Below, piece by piece: positions 51,528-60,682 of a stretch of DNA of 64,000 bases. Position 1 is the stretch's first letter. Each line of letters begins with the position of its first letter. The DNA comes from Leptolyngbya sp. PCC 7375. Its GTDB lineage: Bacteria > Cyanobacteriota > Cyanobacteriia > Phormidesmidales > Phormidesmidaceae. A program made the translations under genes and the position numbers. Below the pieces are notes generated by a model. It saw only the letters and a list, made by a program, of their open reading frames with translations. It did no database searches and was not told the origin of the DNA. The stretch spans positions 6,235,961-6,299,960 of the forward strand of contig NZ_JH993797.1 of the NCBI RefSeq assembly GCF_000316115.1. The letters run 5' to 3'.

Positions 51528-52622
51528 ATGCAATTGCCCATCGTTGCCCCTGCCCCACTTGTGAGTGAACATGCTAAAGCGTTTCGGCATTTGTTCTGTG
51601 ACGAACGTCAGTATCAGCATTTTCAGAATTACTTGACGGGGTTGATGGTGCTGGAGAATAAAAGCCTTGCCAATATTAGTCGGTGTACGTTAGAGAGTTC
51701 GGATAAGAGCAATATATCTCGCTTCCTATCTTCGGTACCCTGGCATCCGCCGGTCGCCAACGAGACTCGAATTCAGTACATGCTGAATCAAACAACATCG
51801 CTACGTCTGAGTGAAGGCGGCTCAAACCTCATTCTGGACGATACGTTGTGTGAGCATGTGGGCAGTTTGTTTGAGTATGTAGACCGTCATTACAACCATA
51901 GTCAGCACACGTATCCATTGGCTCATAACCTAGTCACCAGTCACTATTTAAGTGGAGCTGTTCGGTTTCCAGTGGATTTTGAGCTCTATCGTCGGTATGA
52001 GGAGGTGACGGAATGGGAAACCTTTGTGACCCAGCACTTTCCAGACCAGAAGATTCCCAAGACCCGCAAAGCACGGACAAAATTACACAAACAGGTAGAC
52101 CCAACGCTTCTGCAAGATCCAGCCTTTGCCAAGCTCGATAAATTGTTTTGCACTAAAATCGACCTTGGGATGCTGTTGGTCGACCAAGCTATTGAGCGAG
52201 GGTTACCCTTCAAAACAGTACTGATGGATAGTTGGTACCTTTCGCGTGAGGTGGTTGAACATCTTGAGGCACATCATAAAGATTGGGTGAGTTTGCTCAA
52301 AGCGAATCGGAATCTAGAGGCTTACAGCATTCGCCTGAAGGACGATACGGGACAACGACTCGTCTTCAACAAACCGCATATCAAGGTTGAGGACCTGATC
52401 CCATGGATCCCAAAAACAGCCTTTAAGCCATGCCAAGTCGGGGCTCATGTCTATTGGTGTTTTACCCTGTGTGCGCGCATTCCGGGGATGGGTAAAGTCC
52501 GTCTAGTGATTAGTTTTGAAACAGCAGACCTGAGTGGCACCTATGCTGTCTTAGTCACTAACCGGAAAGACTGGTCGGCGAAACAAGTGCTGGCCAAATA
52601 TTTGAACAGATGGCCGATAGAG
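51528..52622 (+). pseudogene. IS701-type transposase, N-terminal part (interrupted)
   Basis: About 365 residues of an IS701-family DDE transposase: FRHLFCDERQYQHFQNYLTG at the N-terminus, NLILDDTLCEHVG (first Asp), KTVLMDSWYLSREV (second Asp) and LAKYLNRWPIE, where the catalytic Glu region starts. At 52623 the frame enters the inverted repeat of another transposon. The missing C-terminus (TFYRDGKQHLGLDEYR...) is found at 56269-56595 in the same orientation, so the element was split by a later insertion. Confidence 0.88.
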
Positions 52623-52733
52623 ATGTGCCAGCCTCAGTACCCCCATAGGCATCTAGTTGATTCTGCCGGGGTAGGTTTTCTAGAGGCTGTTTTTTGAGCA
52701 TATATCTTCTCCTACAGATGATTCAAACAGTTG

Positions 52734-52972
52734 TCACTCATTGTTTTGGGGTATGGTGGGCGGAACAGTGATGTCAAGCACTTCTCCCTGCCAAAGCTGT
52801 CGTCGCACGTCACCGACAGGGCGTTCTCGATGGGCACGAAGTCGTCCTAGCTCGGCTTCATCCGCCCAGATAACCCAGTGTTTAGGTGGTTCAGGCAGTT
52901 GTCGTGCATTGACCCAGCCTCGTTGCACCCAATTATAAAGGGTTACCTCCGGCATCTCTAAAGCAAGCGCTA
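52734..52972 (-). pseudogene. C-terminal fragment of the split serine recombinase
   Basis: The minus strand reads ALALEMPEVTLYNWVQRGWV and KHWVIWADEAELGRLRAHRE, a helix-turn-helix-like end common to such recombinases. It continues the frame from 54059-55976. Joining at one copy of the TA duplication gives WWLPDLALALEMPEVT and a gene of 719 codons including the stop. Confidence 0.88.
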
Positions 52973-54056
52973 AGTAGGTGAACTAAATTAATTACAATAG
53001 AAGAGTGTAAAAGATATCCATTCAGGCTTGTGAGCGAGCCTGTTTCAGTGCCATGAAATTGCAACGAGTGGTGACTCCCGAAACCCGTCATCTGCTTGAG
53101 CGGATCTATCGTCACAGCCGCCATCATCAGGTTCGTCAACGGGCGCATTGTCTACTGCTGTACAGCCAAGATTTCAGTATTTCGCAGCTGATGACGATTT
53201 TCTCAGTCGGTCAGAAGACGATCTACAACTGGCTCAATGAGTGGGAAGACCGCAGCGTCGCCGGTCTATACAATCGTCCGGGACGGGGGCGCAAGCCGAC
53301 CTTCGATGCAGACCAAAAAGCGCAAATCAAGCAATGGGCCAAGCAATATCCCCGGCAACTCAAACGCATCGTTCAGAAGGTTCAAGCAACCTGGAACATC
53401 ACGGTCAGCACTCAGACGATCAAACGGGTCCTGAAATCGTTGAGAATGAGTTGGCATCGGTTTCGTCGCGGCTTGGGGAGACGGCCTAACCCACAGGAAT
53501 ATGCTCGCAAACAGGTAGCTTTGGAGATCTTGAAGCGTTTGGAGGAGTTAGGGCACATAGCGTTGTATTACATGGATGAAACCGGCTTTAGCCTGACTCC
53601 GACGATTCCTTATGGCTGGCAATCGATAGGCGAAACTGAGGTCATTCCGAGTACGCGCAGTCGTCACTTGAATATCCTCGGGTTTATGCAACGTCAGGGC
53701 GTGCTAGAGAGCTATGTTTCGACTCAGAGCATCACCAGTGATGTGGTGATTGCTTGTATTGAGACCTTTTTCTCAACGGTGGATAAAGCAACCGTCATTG
53801 TGATGGACCAAGCCCCGATTCATACCAGTTACGCCATGCAGGACAAACGCGAGGAATGGAAGGCGAACGATATCTACATTTTTGAGTTACCCACCTATTC
53901 ACCTGAGTTAAATCAGATCGAAATTGTATGGCGATTCATGAAGTATGACTGGTTAGAAGCCAAAGCCTACGAGAGTTGGCAAAGCCTAAGAAATCATGTG
54001 GAAGAGATGTTACGCGGATTTGGACAAGACTTTGTAATTAATTTTGCATAGCTACT
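52973..54056. mobile_element. IS630-family insertion, 1084 bp, TA duplication
   Basis: The ends are AGTAG...CTACT and include ATTAATTACAA in both inverted arms. The TA at 52971-52972 and 54057-54058 is the target duplication typical of IS630/Tc1 elements. Excising the element with one TA restores the recombinase reading frame exactly, which fixes the boundaries. Confidence 0.92.
53053..54051 (+). CDS. IS630-family transposase
   Basis: 332 residues. An N-terminal helix-turn-helix region (HHQVRQRAHCLLLYSQDFSI, VGQKTIYNWLNEWEDRSVAG) is followed by the DDE domain: IALYYMDETGFSL (first Asp), VIVMDQAPIHTS (second Asp) and YSPELNQIEIVWRFMKYDW (Glu). The frame is intact and stops just inside the right terminal repeat, so the enzyme may be active. 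Confidence 0.94.
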   Translation: MKLQRVVTPETRHLLERIYRHSRHHQVRQRAHCLLLYSQDFSISQLMTIFSVGQKTIYNWLNEWEDRSVAGLYNRPGRGRKPTFDADQKAQIKQWAKQYPRQLKRIVQKVQATWNITVSTQTIKRVLKSLRMSWHRFRRGLGRRPNPQEYARKQVALEILKRLEELGHIALYYMDETGFSLTPTIPYGWQSIGETEVIPSTRSRHLNILGFMQRQGVLESYVSTQSITSDVVIACIETFFSTVDKATVIVMDQAPIHTSYAMQDKREEWKANDIYIFELPTYSPELNQIEIVWRFMKYDWLEAKAYESWQSLRNHVEEMLRGFGQDFVINFA

Positions 54057-54058
54057 TA

Positions 54059-55976
54059 AATCAGGCAACCACCACTCATGCGTAGCCAAGGGTTTTCTGG
54101 GTTTCGGGCTACGGCGAGCACCGAGTCCGAGTCGCCGCATTAATGACCGCAGAATCTCTCGGTTGAACGTTTTGCGCCGCTTCGGTGGATGAAAGCCTTC
54201 TTGGTGGAGCTGCGCAATTATTTCATCGGTGCTTAGCTGTGCTTCGGCCATTTGTCTAAGGCGCTCACAAAGCTGTGAGTAGTTGCTTAGCTGAGTCCAT
54301 TTGGCCACGGGGCGAATGACGCTCGCTTTTCCAATAAAACCACCACTCCACTCAATACTAACCTGAACGTGTTCACTTTTACCTTCAATGTTTACAACAA
54401 TCTTCTGAATTACTTGACGGACAATTTCTTTTCGTTGCGCATGGCTTGTTGTTTCAGCAAACCACAAGGTAGGTAGGCATTCTGAGAGTTGGCGAATCTG
54501 TTCCTTCTCTTCATCCGTGAGCCGTTTAGGTTGTTCATGAGAGAATCTTTCATACTCTTCTTTGAGCTGTTGCTCTGCTTGTAAGGCATTTTCCCATTCC
54601 TGAGCCAGTTGCCTAGCAACGAGACGATTTTCGGGCTCTACAAGATGATAATGCCGACCAGCGCGCCCTGACTCAAAACTGGCACGTTCTAATCGCTGAT
54701 GCCATAGCTTGTCTAATTCGGCACGGTCTTGTTCGATGTGGGTTGCAGCGCTCAACGATAGCTCTAATGCCGCTGGTTCTAATGCTCGTAGGACTTGTTC
54801 CGTGACAGATTCATCTAAACACGCCCCTGCCAACTGCTGACAAAGTTCTCCGCCATAGTCTGCCATCTCACGGTTACAGACATAGCAATGAGAGGCTGGC
54901 CCTCGATGGTAGCGAACCGTCATGCGAGCGCCACAGCGACCGCAGGTCAGCAGCCCTGATAGCAAGGCTACGCCTGAGCGGGCATGGCCACATTCATCAG
55001 CTCTGGCTCGATTCGATTTGAGCTGGGCCAGATGTTGTTCATATTGCGCCCAGGAAATGTAAGCAGGATGATGGTCTTTAATCAACACGAGCCACTCATC
55101 CATTGGTTTTACGACTAAGCCGCTATGAGGGTGTTCAACCTTTTTTCGTCTCGCATCCATCTGCTTGCGACCATAGGCGTAAGCACCTGCATAGACCGGG
55201 CTTCTCAGCAGATTTTGTAAGGTGGGTCGATTCGGTCTGCGCCACTCTAAATCTCCTTTGTTGAGACCCGATAGAACCCTGACACCGACTTGGATGTGAT
55301 TGCTAACAAGATAGCGCAGTACCGCGTTCAGTGTGCCTAGCTCCTCAAACTTACGAAAGATGAGCTTGACCACTTGCTGGACCTGTTCGTCTGGGTCAAG
55401 GCGAATTTCTCCTGAGGGGCGACGAACAAAGCCAATCGGGACGCTGAAGCCTAGTTCGCCTCGCTTGGCTTTGTTGCGCTTCCCTTGAACCATGCGCTGT
55501 TTGAGGATATGGAGTTCTGCTTCGCTCATGGTGCCTTTTAAGCCCAGCAGTAAGCGGTCGTTATACCCGCTGGGGTCATAGATGCCATCAAGGTCTGCTA
55601 TTAGCGTACCGAACAGTGCACAGATTTCCAGCAGTTGATGCCAATCTTTAGAGCAGCGAGCCAGACGGGACATTTCCACACCTAATATCAGACCCACGTG
55701 GTTGAGACCGACTTCGGTGACCAGACGCTGAAAGCCCAAACGACCTTCGGCGCTGCTACCCGACTTACCCAAGTCTTCATCTATCGTCAGGATGCGTTCT
55801 GGTTGCCAGCCCAGCGCTTGGGCGCGATCTCCCAAGCTGTACTGAATCCGGGTCGATTCTTGATGGTCTAGCACTTGTTGCAAGGTGGACTGGCGCACGT
55901 ACACGACAGCCAATCGCTCTAGGTGATGCGCTTGAAGCTTTTCGGAAACCCAGATGGGTTCAGTGTTCAGGCTCAT
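54059..55976 (-). pseudogene. Large serine recombinase, N-terminal part (interrupted by IS630)
   Basis: About 639 residues remain. The resolvase domain holds the catalytic Ser in VVYVRQSTLQQVLDH and the conserved GLILGVEMSRLARCSKDWHQ. A recombinase domain (GFVRRPSGEIRLDPDEQVQQ) and a zinc ribbon (LLTCGRCGARMTVRY...CYVCNREM) follow, then a coiled region. The frame continues past the insertion for a few codons of IS630 sequence down to 53994. This is a serine, not tyrosine, recombinase, so it is not an integron integrase. Confidence 0.9.
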
Positions 55977-56129
55977 TGCTCGCCTCCTTTGTCACAGAGA
56001 CGCTCAGATGACTCTCTAGCATCTGACTCAGGATGCTGATTAACCGTTGCCGCTGCGGCTCCGGCAGTGTTTGCCATAGGTGCTTGGGGTGCACACGAGT
56101 TGGCGGGGGGGCTCAGGGCACTTTGGCAT
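55960..56129 (-). pseudogene. Small gene upstream of the recombinase, frameshifted in a C run
   Basis: The frame ending at 55960 reads HPKHLWQTLPEPQRQRLISI then LSQMLESHLSVSVTKEAS and overlaps the recombinase start by 17 bases; this is the kind of small gene that precedes such recombinases. Its upstream part starts at an ATG (56129, MPKCPEPP) in another frame. The two join at a run of seven C, so one C appears to have been lost. Confidence 0.65.
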
Positions 56130-56268
56130 GAAGGCACTTCCTCTATTGACAACAGGGAATGAGTTTTCATTTTCGCGATCGTCTTTACTAATCGCAATAG
56201 GCCTGTTAATCCAATCGTTGGGGACGAAGTAGATTTCGTTCTTATGGGGGTGTTATGGCTGGCACATT

Positions 56269-56595
56269 GAAACATTTTATCGAGATGGAAAGCAACATCT
56301 AGGGCTCGATGAGTATCGAGTACGAACATTTGAAGCCATTCAAACCCATTGGTGTTTAGTGTTGGTAGCCTATTCAATCTTGCATTTAGCCTGTCTGCCT
56401 CCACCCCCGAAAAATGCAATGGGCAAACGTCCCACCCAGCCCATCAAAACCATTGGGCAAGTCTGTCGCCAGCAAGGACAAGCGTTGATAGAAAAGCTCA
56501 TTCTGTTTGTTCATGATTGCTTACAGCAGGGGGAAACGGCTGCCGATGTGTTTCGCAAATTGTTTGCTAAACAAAATAAGGAGGTCCCTGCCTAA
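56269..56595 (+). pseudogene. IS701-type transposase, C-terminal part
   Basis: About 108 residues: ETFYRDGKQHLGLDEYRVRT and THWCLVLVAYSILHLACLPP are the C-terminal core of IS701-type transposases, where the N-terminal part at 51528-52622 breaks off. There is no start codon in this frame. The intervening 3.6 kb is the serine-recombinase transposon. Confidence 0.88.
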
Positions 56596-57061
56596 ACTCA
56601 CGAATAACACCACACCCTATTTTTCTACGGAGAGAGTGCAACACTCAAGTTAGTAACTTACTCAGCGCAGGGCAAAAATGAATCTTTGATGGTGCCCCCA
56701 TAGCTGAAGGCACCATCAAAGATTCATTTTCTATGTGTTGATGGGTACTGGTTCCGTGCAGTGGGATAACCAAAGAGATTGCTGTGTATAGTTTTGAGGG
56801 ATAATAGCTACCAGTAAAGTTCCTCTAAATCTGTGGTGTTATGGATCTATTTTTCCATCCGTATTCGGACGGGAAAACCGGGACGTCCTAAAAAGCGATT
56901 GCCGAGCAGCTGCCTCAAAGTTCGATGCGCAAAAGGTGGCCACCGACCTGCTAATACCAAATCTGAATTCATTAAGCCCGATTAAAAATGGACAATCCTG
57001 TAATGGAACCATCAAGGATGCTTGTTCGTCTTTCCATACAGTTGCTATTTATTGCAAAACA
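56596..57061. other. Gene-free stretch before the PEP-CTERM gene
   Basis: It contains the 22-bp hairpin listed separately and probably the right end of the IS701-type element. A second weak hairpin (TCCATCCG...CGGACGGGAAA) lies near 56850-56880. The frame of the next gene is open further upstream but has no protein-like start. Confidence 0.45.
56675..56730. terminator. 22-bp perfect hairpin
   Basis: AAAATGAATCTTTGATGGTG + CC (56675-56696) pairs without mismatch with 56709-56730 across 12 bases. A-rich at the base on one side and T-rich on the other, it could end transcription in either direction, or be a small mobile repeat. Confidence 0.6.
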
Positions 57062-57751
57062 ATGCAAAGACTCATAAAGTTTGGCCTAGCTGCTCTTGGA
57101 GTAGCTACGGCTAGTGGTTTTTCAACTCAAGCTCAAGCAGGCGTGATTTTTGATAATGGCGTGTTGGGTGATAATGGCTTCCTCGATAGGGGGGGGAGTG
57201 TAACTAGTGGGCTAATAAGCGATTTTAATTTTGGCATTTCAGCAGCCGATGATTTCCGCTTAAGTGACGGCAACAACGTTATTACGGATATTCACTGGTT
57301 TGGCACCTACAATGAAATTCCAGAGGTAGACAACTTTACGATTGAAATCTATGAGGAGGATGCAGCCCCTGGACCTACCCCCTTCTTTTCACTCAATCTC
57401 GGTGATGTGGGACGACAACAAGAGACTGATCTGCTTTGTTGCGGTCTAAACGGCCTTGATCCTGTATTCAAGTATTCGGCTAGGATTCCAGCTTTAGAAC
57501 TCACCCCGAATGATACTTACTGGCTTTCGATTAGAAATGTGAACTGGGCCTGGTCTTCTCCCTTTGGTATCCCTGGAAATGCTCATAGCCGACGGGATGG
57601 TGGGGACTGGGAAAATAATGATTCAGAAGCAGCTTTTTTCCTGACCGATGATTTTGTGGAGGACGGCCCTACGTCTGTTCCCGAGCCTTTCGGTTTAGTT
57701 GGCATGACACTTTTGCCGTTATTAGGGCTGAGCCTGAAACGTAAAAAGTGA
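57062..57751 (+). CDS. PEP-CTERM sorting-domain protein
   Basis: About 229 residues from the ATG at 57062, where a signal peptide begins (LIKFGLAALGVATASGFSTQAQA). The mature region is acidic and beta-rich (FRLSDGNNVITDIHWFGTYN). The C-terminus has the PEP-CTERM tripartite signal: SVPEPFG, a hydrophobic helix (LVGMTLLPLLGLSL) and basic KRKK. Such proteins are exported and processed by exosortase; function unknown. Confidence 0.9.
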   Translation: MQRLIKFGLAALGVATASGFSTQAQAGVIFDNGVLGDNGFLDRGGSVTSGLISDFNFGISAADDFRLSDGNNVITDIHWFGTYNEIPEVDNFTIEIYEEDAAPGPTPFFSLNLGDVGRQQETDLLCCGLNGLDPVFKYSARIPALELTPNDTYWLSIRNVNWAWSSPFGIPGNAHSRRDGGDWENNDSEAAFFLTDDFVEDGPTSVPEPFGLVGMTLLPLLGLSLKRKK

Positions 57752-57848
57752 GTAAGGTTTCTGTTTCTGAAGACTGCTCAGAATTAATGATGTAATTCGC
57801 AGTATATGCCAGAAAATGGGGGACACCGCCGCCACCAGGGGCGTTGGC

Positions 57849-58637
57849 TCAGAAAGGGGATGAGTATACGACCCGGAAGCCAATATTACGGGTGCGGCCC
57901 ATTGACCCAAAATAATTGCGATTAGCGGACCGACACTTATTAGGGCGATAAATCCATGAGCCTCCACGTATGACACGAAGGGATATTCTTTCCTTCGTAT
58001 CCAGCAGCCAAGCACTACCATCCGTAGGGGCGTTTTTATAGTTCTCGTGCCAATGATCCTGACACCATTCATAAACGTTCCCATGCATGTCACTGAGCCC
58101 AAAACCGTTGGTTACATCAAAGTGATCTACTGAAGTTGTTCCAGGAGAGTATTGAGCTTTGGGACCATATGGATATTTTTTAGGAGCACGATAGTTTACT
58201 AGATCAGGTGTGATTTGGTCACCAAAAGCAAAGCGAGTTGTTGTGCCAGCTCGACAGGCATATTCCCATTCAGCTTCGGTTGGCAGTCGATAGGAACGGC
58301 CCGTGTAAGCAGAGAGTCGAGAACAAAACTCCACCGCGTCATCCCAAGAGACTTTTTCAACAGGCCGATGATCACCGTTAAAATCAGATGGTTCTGCATG
58401 GAGAGTGTGATAATGACGAGGCATGGCTGCCACTAATCTCCACTGAGCTTGAGTGATAGGATACTTCGCCATAAAAAAAGCAGAAATCATGACTTCATGC
58501 TGAGGACTTTCAAAGTCAGTACGCTCTAATTCTTCATCTGGAGAGCCCATAAGGAATTTTCCAGAAGGAATAAACAGCATTTTGAGGGAGATGTGTTGCT
58601 CTTCGCTAAGCGTTTCTTGATGGCTCTGTTGCTTCAT
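57849..58637 (-). CDS. Formylglycine-generating enzyme (SUMF1/EgtB-type fold) family protein
   Basis: 262 residues. FIPSGKFLMGSPDEE, PQHEVMISAFFMAKYPITQA, RPVEKVSWDDAVEFCSRLS, YRLPTEAEWEYACRAGTTT, DMHGNVYEWCQD and RVIRGGSWIY are the family signatures. True formylglycine enzymes use two Cys near the C-terminus; here only one (KCRSANRN) is in place, so a sulfatase-activating role is doubtful. No sulfatase gene is near. Confidence 0.92.
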   Translation of the reverse strand: MKQQSHQETLSEEQHISLKMLFIPSGKFLMGSPDEELERTDFESPQHEVMISAFFMAKYPITQAQWRLVAAMPRHYHTLHAEPSDFNGDHRPVEKVSWDDAVEFCSRLSAYTGRSYRLPTEAEWEYACRAGTTTRFAFGDQITPDLVNYRAPKKYPYGPKAQYSPGTTSVDHFDVTNGFGLSDMHGNVYEWCQDHWHENYKNAPTDGSAWLLDTKERISLRVIRGGSWIYRPNKCRSANRNYFGSMGRTRNIGFRVVYSSPF

Positions 58638-59077
58638 TGGCCACGCAGTTATTTTTTGCTCTACTTATTTTGCTCTACTTATATTGTATCGAGAAGACAT
58701 TACCAATACTTTCGATGCTGGCAAATTGTGCGGGTAAACGACGCAATCGGGAAAAACAATCCAATACCGCAGAGGATCGGTAAAAGCGATTTTTATTCGC
58801 TAGCACGGGGTATGCCTAGACAAGAATGAGATCGCTCAATGACGGCTGGCACTGTCTGGCACTCTGCAAGCCATAACAGCAATCCTTAAATTCCAGTCAA
58901 TGCCTAGCAAGCTACCTATCTAAAGCGGTGAGATTGGCTTGCCACGATGTTGCACGTCAATCCATAGCCTTGATGCAAATTTCTGATAAAAGTATTTTTG
59001 TCAAGTTAGTTTGCAATTTGTAATAACTTGCGTTACATTAGTTTACATAAGAACACCCACTTAAAGGACATCGCATT
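58638..59077. other. 440-base gene-free stretch before psb34
   Basis: It includes a direct repeat of TTTTGCTCTACTTA (about 58656-58684) and the promoter region of psb34. No credible gene was seen. Confidence 0.45.
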
Positions 59078-59248
59078 ATGTACACCACCATTAACGAATC
59101 CGGGCAGCTCAATAACTACGCCACAGAGCCTGAAATGTATCTAGCTTCCTATCCTGCACCTGAGCAACAGCGTCGTTACATGCTCCAGGGAGGTATAGCC
59201 ATGTTACTGATCAGCGCACTGATGCTGACTGCACTCGGTGTTAGCTAG
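59078..59248 (+). CDS. psb34: Psb34-type (Ssl1498 family) photosystem II assembly protein
   Basis: 56 residues, too short for routine gene calling. MYTTINESGQLNNYATEPEM and YPAPEQQRRYMLQGGIAMLL match the Ssl1498 family, which includes Psb34 and resembles high-light-inducible proteins in its N-terminal part. One membrane helix (IAMLLISALMLTALGVS) ends the protein. Psb34 binds CP47-containing photosystem II intermediates. AAAGGA precedes the ATG. The Psb35-type gene follows after 89 bases on the same strand. Confidence 0.88.
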   Translation: MYTTINESGQLNNYATEPEMYLASYPAPEQQRRYMLQGGIAMLLISALMLTALGVS

Positions 59249-59337
59249 ATCACGTAAACAGTATTGATAGTCAACGTGTGATTGATAGTCAACGCGTGAC
59301 CACTTCACGACACACTTTCAAGTAAGGAGACAAAATT

Positions 59338-59568
59338 ATGTTTGGTATCTTATTAGCTGTCATTATTGTTGGTTGGGTAGCCGCATCCATTATTGGAACC
59401 CAAGCCTACTTCTTCGGAGAGCAGTCTAAGCCTATCCACGAACGCAACTGGAACTCTGAGGGCTTTGAGAATCTGGCCAAGCTGGTCACCGGTCGGGAAA
59501 CTGATTTCAACGAACGTGTTCATCAATTTGGTGGTGATGCTTACACTAGCAAAGCTGCTAACAGCTAA
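59338..59568 (+). CDS. psb35: Psb35-type small membrane protein (photosystem II assembly)
   Basis: 76 residues. One N-terminal helix (GILLAVIIVGWVAASIIG) is followed by GTQAYFFGEQSKPIHERNWN and TGRETDFNERV, the pattern I associate with the Psb35 (Ssl2148-like) family that stabilises the CP47 module together with high-light-inducible proteins. AAGGAGAC lies before the ATG. The identification rests on recall of the family pattern, so it is less secure than that of psb34. Confidence 0.68.
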   Translation: MFGILLAVIIVGWVAASIIGTQAYFFGEQSKPIHERNWNSEGFENLAKLVTGRETDFNERVHQFGGDAYTSKAANS

Positions 59569-59706
59569 TTATGCTAATTTCAAGTTTCACTAAAGTTTAG
59601 TTTGAAGGGCATTAGCAAGCAGGAGATTTCCTGGGCTAATGCCTTAACTTTTTACAGAATGTCAAACAACCTCTAATTTATGATCTGAGGTAATCACCTT
59701 GGAGCA

Positions 59707-60054
59707 ATGACATTGCAGAAAAAGTGAGCCTGGCTAGTCTTACTCCTTGGACTCACTACAGTGAGTATTCTGATTAGCCATAAGGTTAAGCAAGGATATC
59801 AGGTCTCTGCAGAAGTTCTTCTACCTGGCCCAAAACAACCTGTCACAGAAATTCCTCAACGATTAGTAGAGTTTGTCTACGGTGAGAATGGCATTACTTT
59901 TACCAACAATGCCCCTATTCAACTTGAGCTAAGTCAAGACAGTAGACATTGGGAAGGGATGGTACGCCTTGATGATCAAGGCTTTCTGGTAATGACTGAC
60001 AAGTTTCCCGAGACTATCCTTGGCTTTGTTGCCATGCCCCCTGTGGAGGCGTAA
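59707..60054 (+). pseudogene. Small membrane-anchored protein gene with an in-frame TGA
   Basis: From the ATG at 59707 the frame reads MTLQKK, then TGA (59725-59727), then AWLVLLLGLTTVSILISHKV followed by a soluble beta-rich region (VEFVYGENGITFTNNAPIQL, HWEGMVRLDDQGF). The TGA sits just before the membrane helix, where TGG (Trp) would give a normal anchored protein. A GTG at 59761 could restart translation but would lose half of the helix. No family recognised. TTGGAG precedes the ATG. Confidence 0.65.
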
Positions 60055-60119
60055 TAGTCGCGATATACGGAGCGCAGGCAGTACAGAGCGGGGGCAGTGC
60101 GGAGATCTGGCGACAAGCA

Positions 60120-60560
60120 CTATCGGGCGTGGCTCATGCTGGGAGTTAAGCATCGGGCAATGACTGTTCGCCCTTCATGACCATGAACGCGCTCTACCAT
60201 GGCAACACTCTCATACCAAAATGTAGAGCCGTGGGGGTCGAGCCAGTGGAGCATCACCCAACGATCAAACTCAAACCCTACAGCCACTAAGCCTGTACCA
60301 CTGATACCGCTCCAGTCTTCATTACGCTGTAGATAAAACGTTCTCGCATAGCCGGTTGTGGTTAAAGGGGCATCCATTGTTTTAACAGTTCGCCCAGGAC
60401 GTTTATCCTGCATTGCCTTAAAGATTTCAAAGCTAGGAAACACCCCATGACTATGACAAAGACCAAACCAGCTGAGGGCAAACTGACCTGACGGTAATTT
60501 TACCCCTGCTGCTATGGGTCTATTGTCCTGGAACACTTGAACGTACTCTAGATGCTGCAT
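60120..60560 (-). CDS. Conserved protein of unknown function
   Basis: About 146 residues from the ATG at 60560 (longer frames start at 60584 and 60644). LEYVQVFQDNRPIAAGVKLP and GLVAVGFEFDRWVMLHWLDP followed by STFWYESVAMVERVHGHEGR form a pattern seen in short hypothetical proteins; no catalytic motif is evident. The 5' end lies close to the IS1595-type element, which may have removed its original promoter. Confidence 0.6.
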   Translation of the reverse strand: MQHLEYVQVFQDNRPIAAGVKLPSGQFALSWFGLCHSHGVFPSFEIFKAMQDKRPGRTVKTMDAPLTTTGYARTFYLQRNEDWSGISGTGLVAVGFEFDRWVMLHWLDPHGSTFWYESVAMVERVHGHEGRTVIARCLTPSMSHAR

Positions 60561-60682
60561 AGGGATAGTGCACTCCGAACTCATATCAGATTCACAAACT
60601 AGGACAGCAACACTGGCTACCCCAGTTCGTCCCAAAATGCCCATAAAGCGTCAAAACATGGCTCAATCGGCGTTTCAGGGAG

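Larger units (their letters stand above)
52623..56267. mobile_element. Serine-recombinase transposon with 27-bp inverted repeats, about 3.6 kb
   Basis: The left end reads ATGTGCCAGCCTCAGTACCC and the right end, reverse complemented, ATGTGCCAGCCATAACACCC; both continue CCATA. The element sits within an IS701-type transposase gene. It encodes a large serine recombinase and a small upstream gene on the minus strand. Without its own IS630 insert (1086 bp with one TA copy) it would be about 2.56 kb. No target duplication is certain. Confidence 0.82.

Noticed and set aside
54059..55976. Large serine recombinase as the integron integrase
   Set aside because: Integron integrases are tyrosine recombinases; this protein has a resolvase-type serine domain and belongs to its own transposon 48 kb away.
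55973..56419. 148-residue minus-strand frame before the recombinase
   Set aside because: It spans the transposon boundary into the IS701 gene; the frame with conserved-looking residues is another one, ending at 55960.
59725..59727. TGA as a selenocysteine codon
   Set aside because: No selenoprotein context, no hairpin recognised after it, and the position just before a membrane helix fits a lost Trp.
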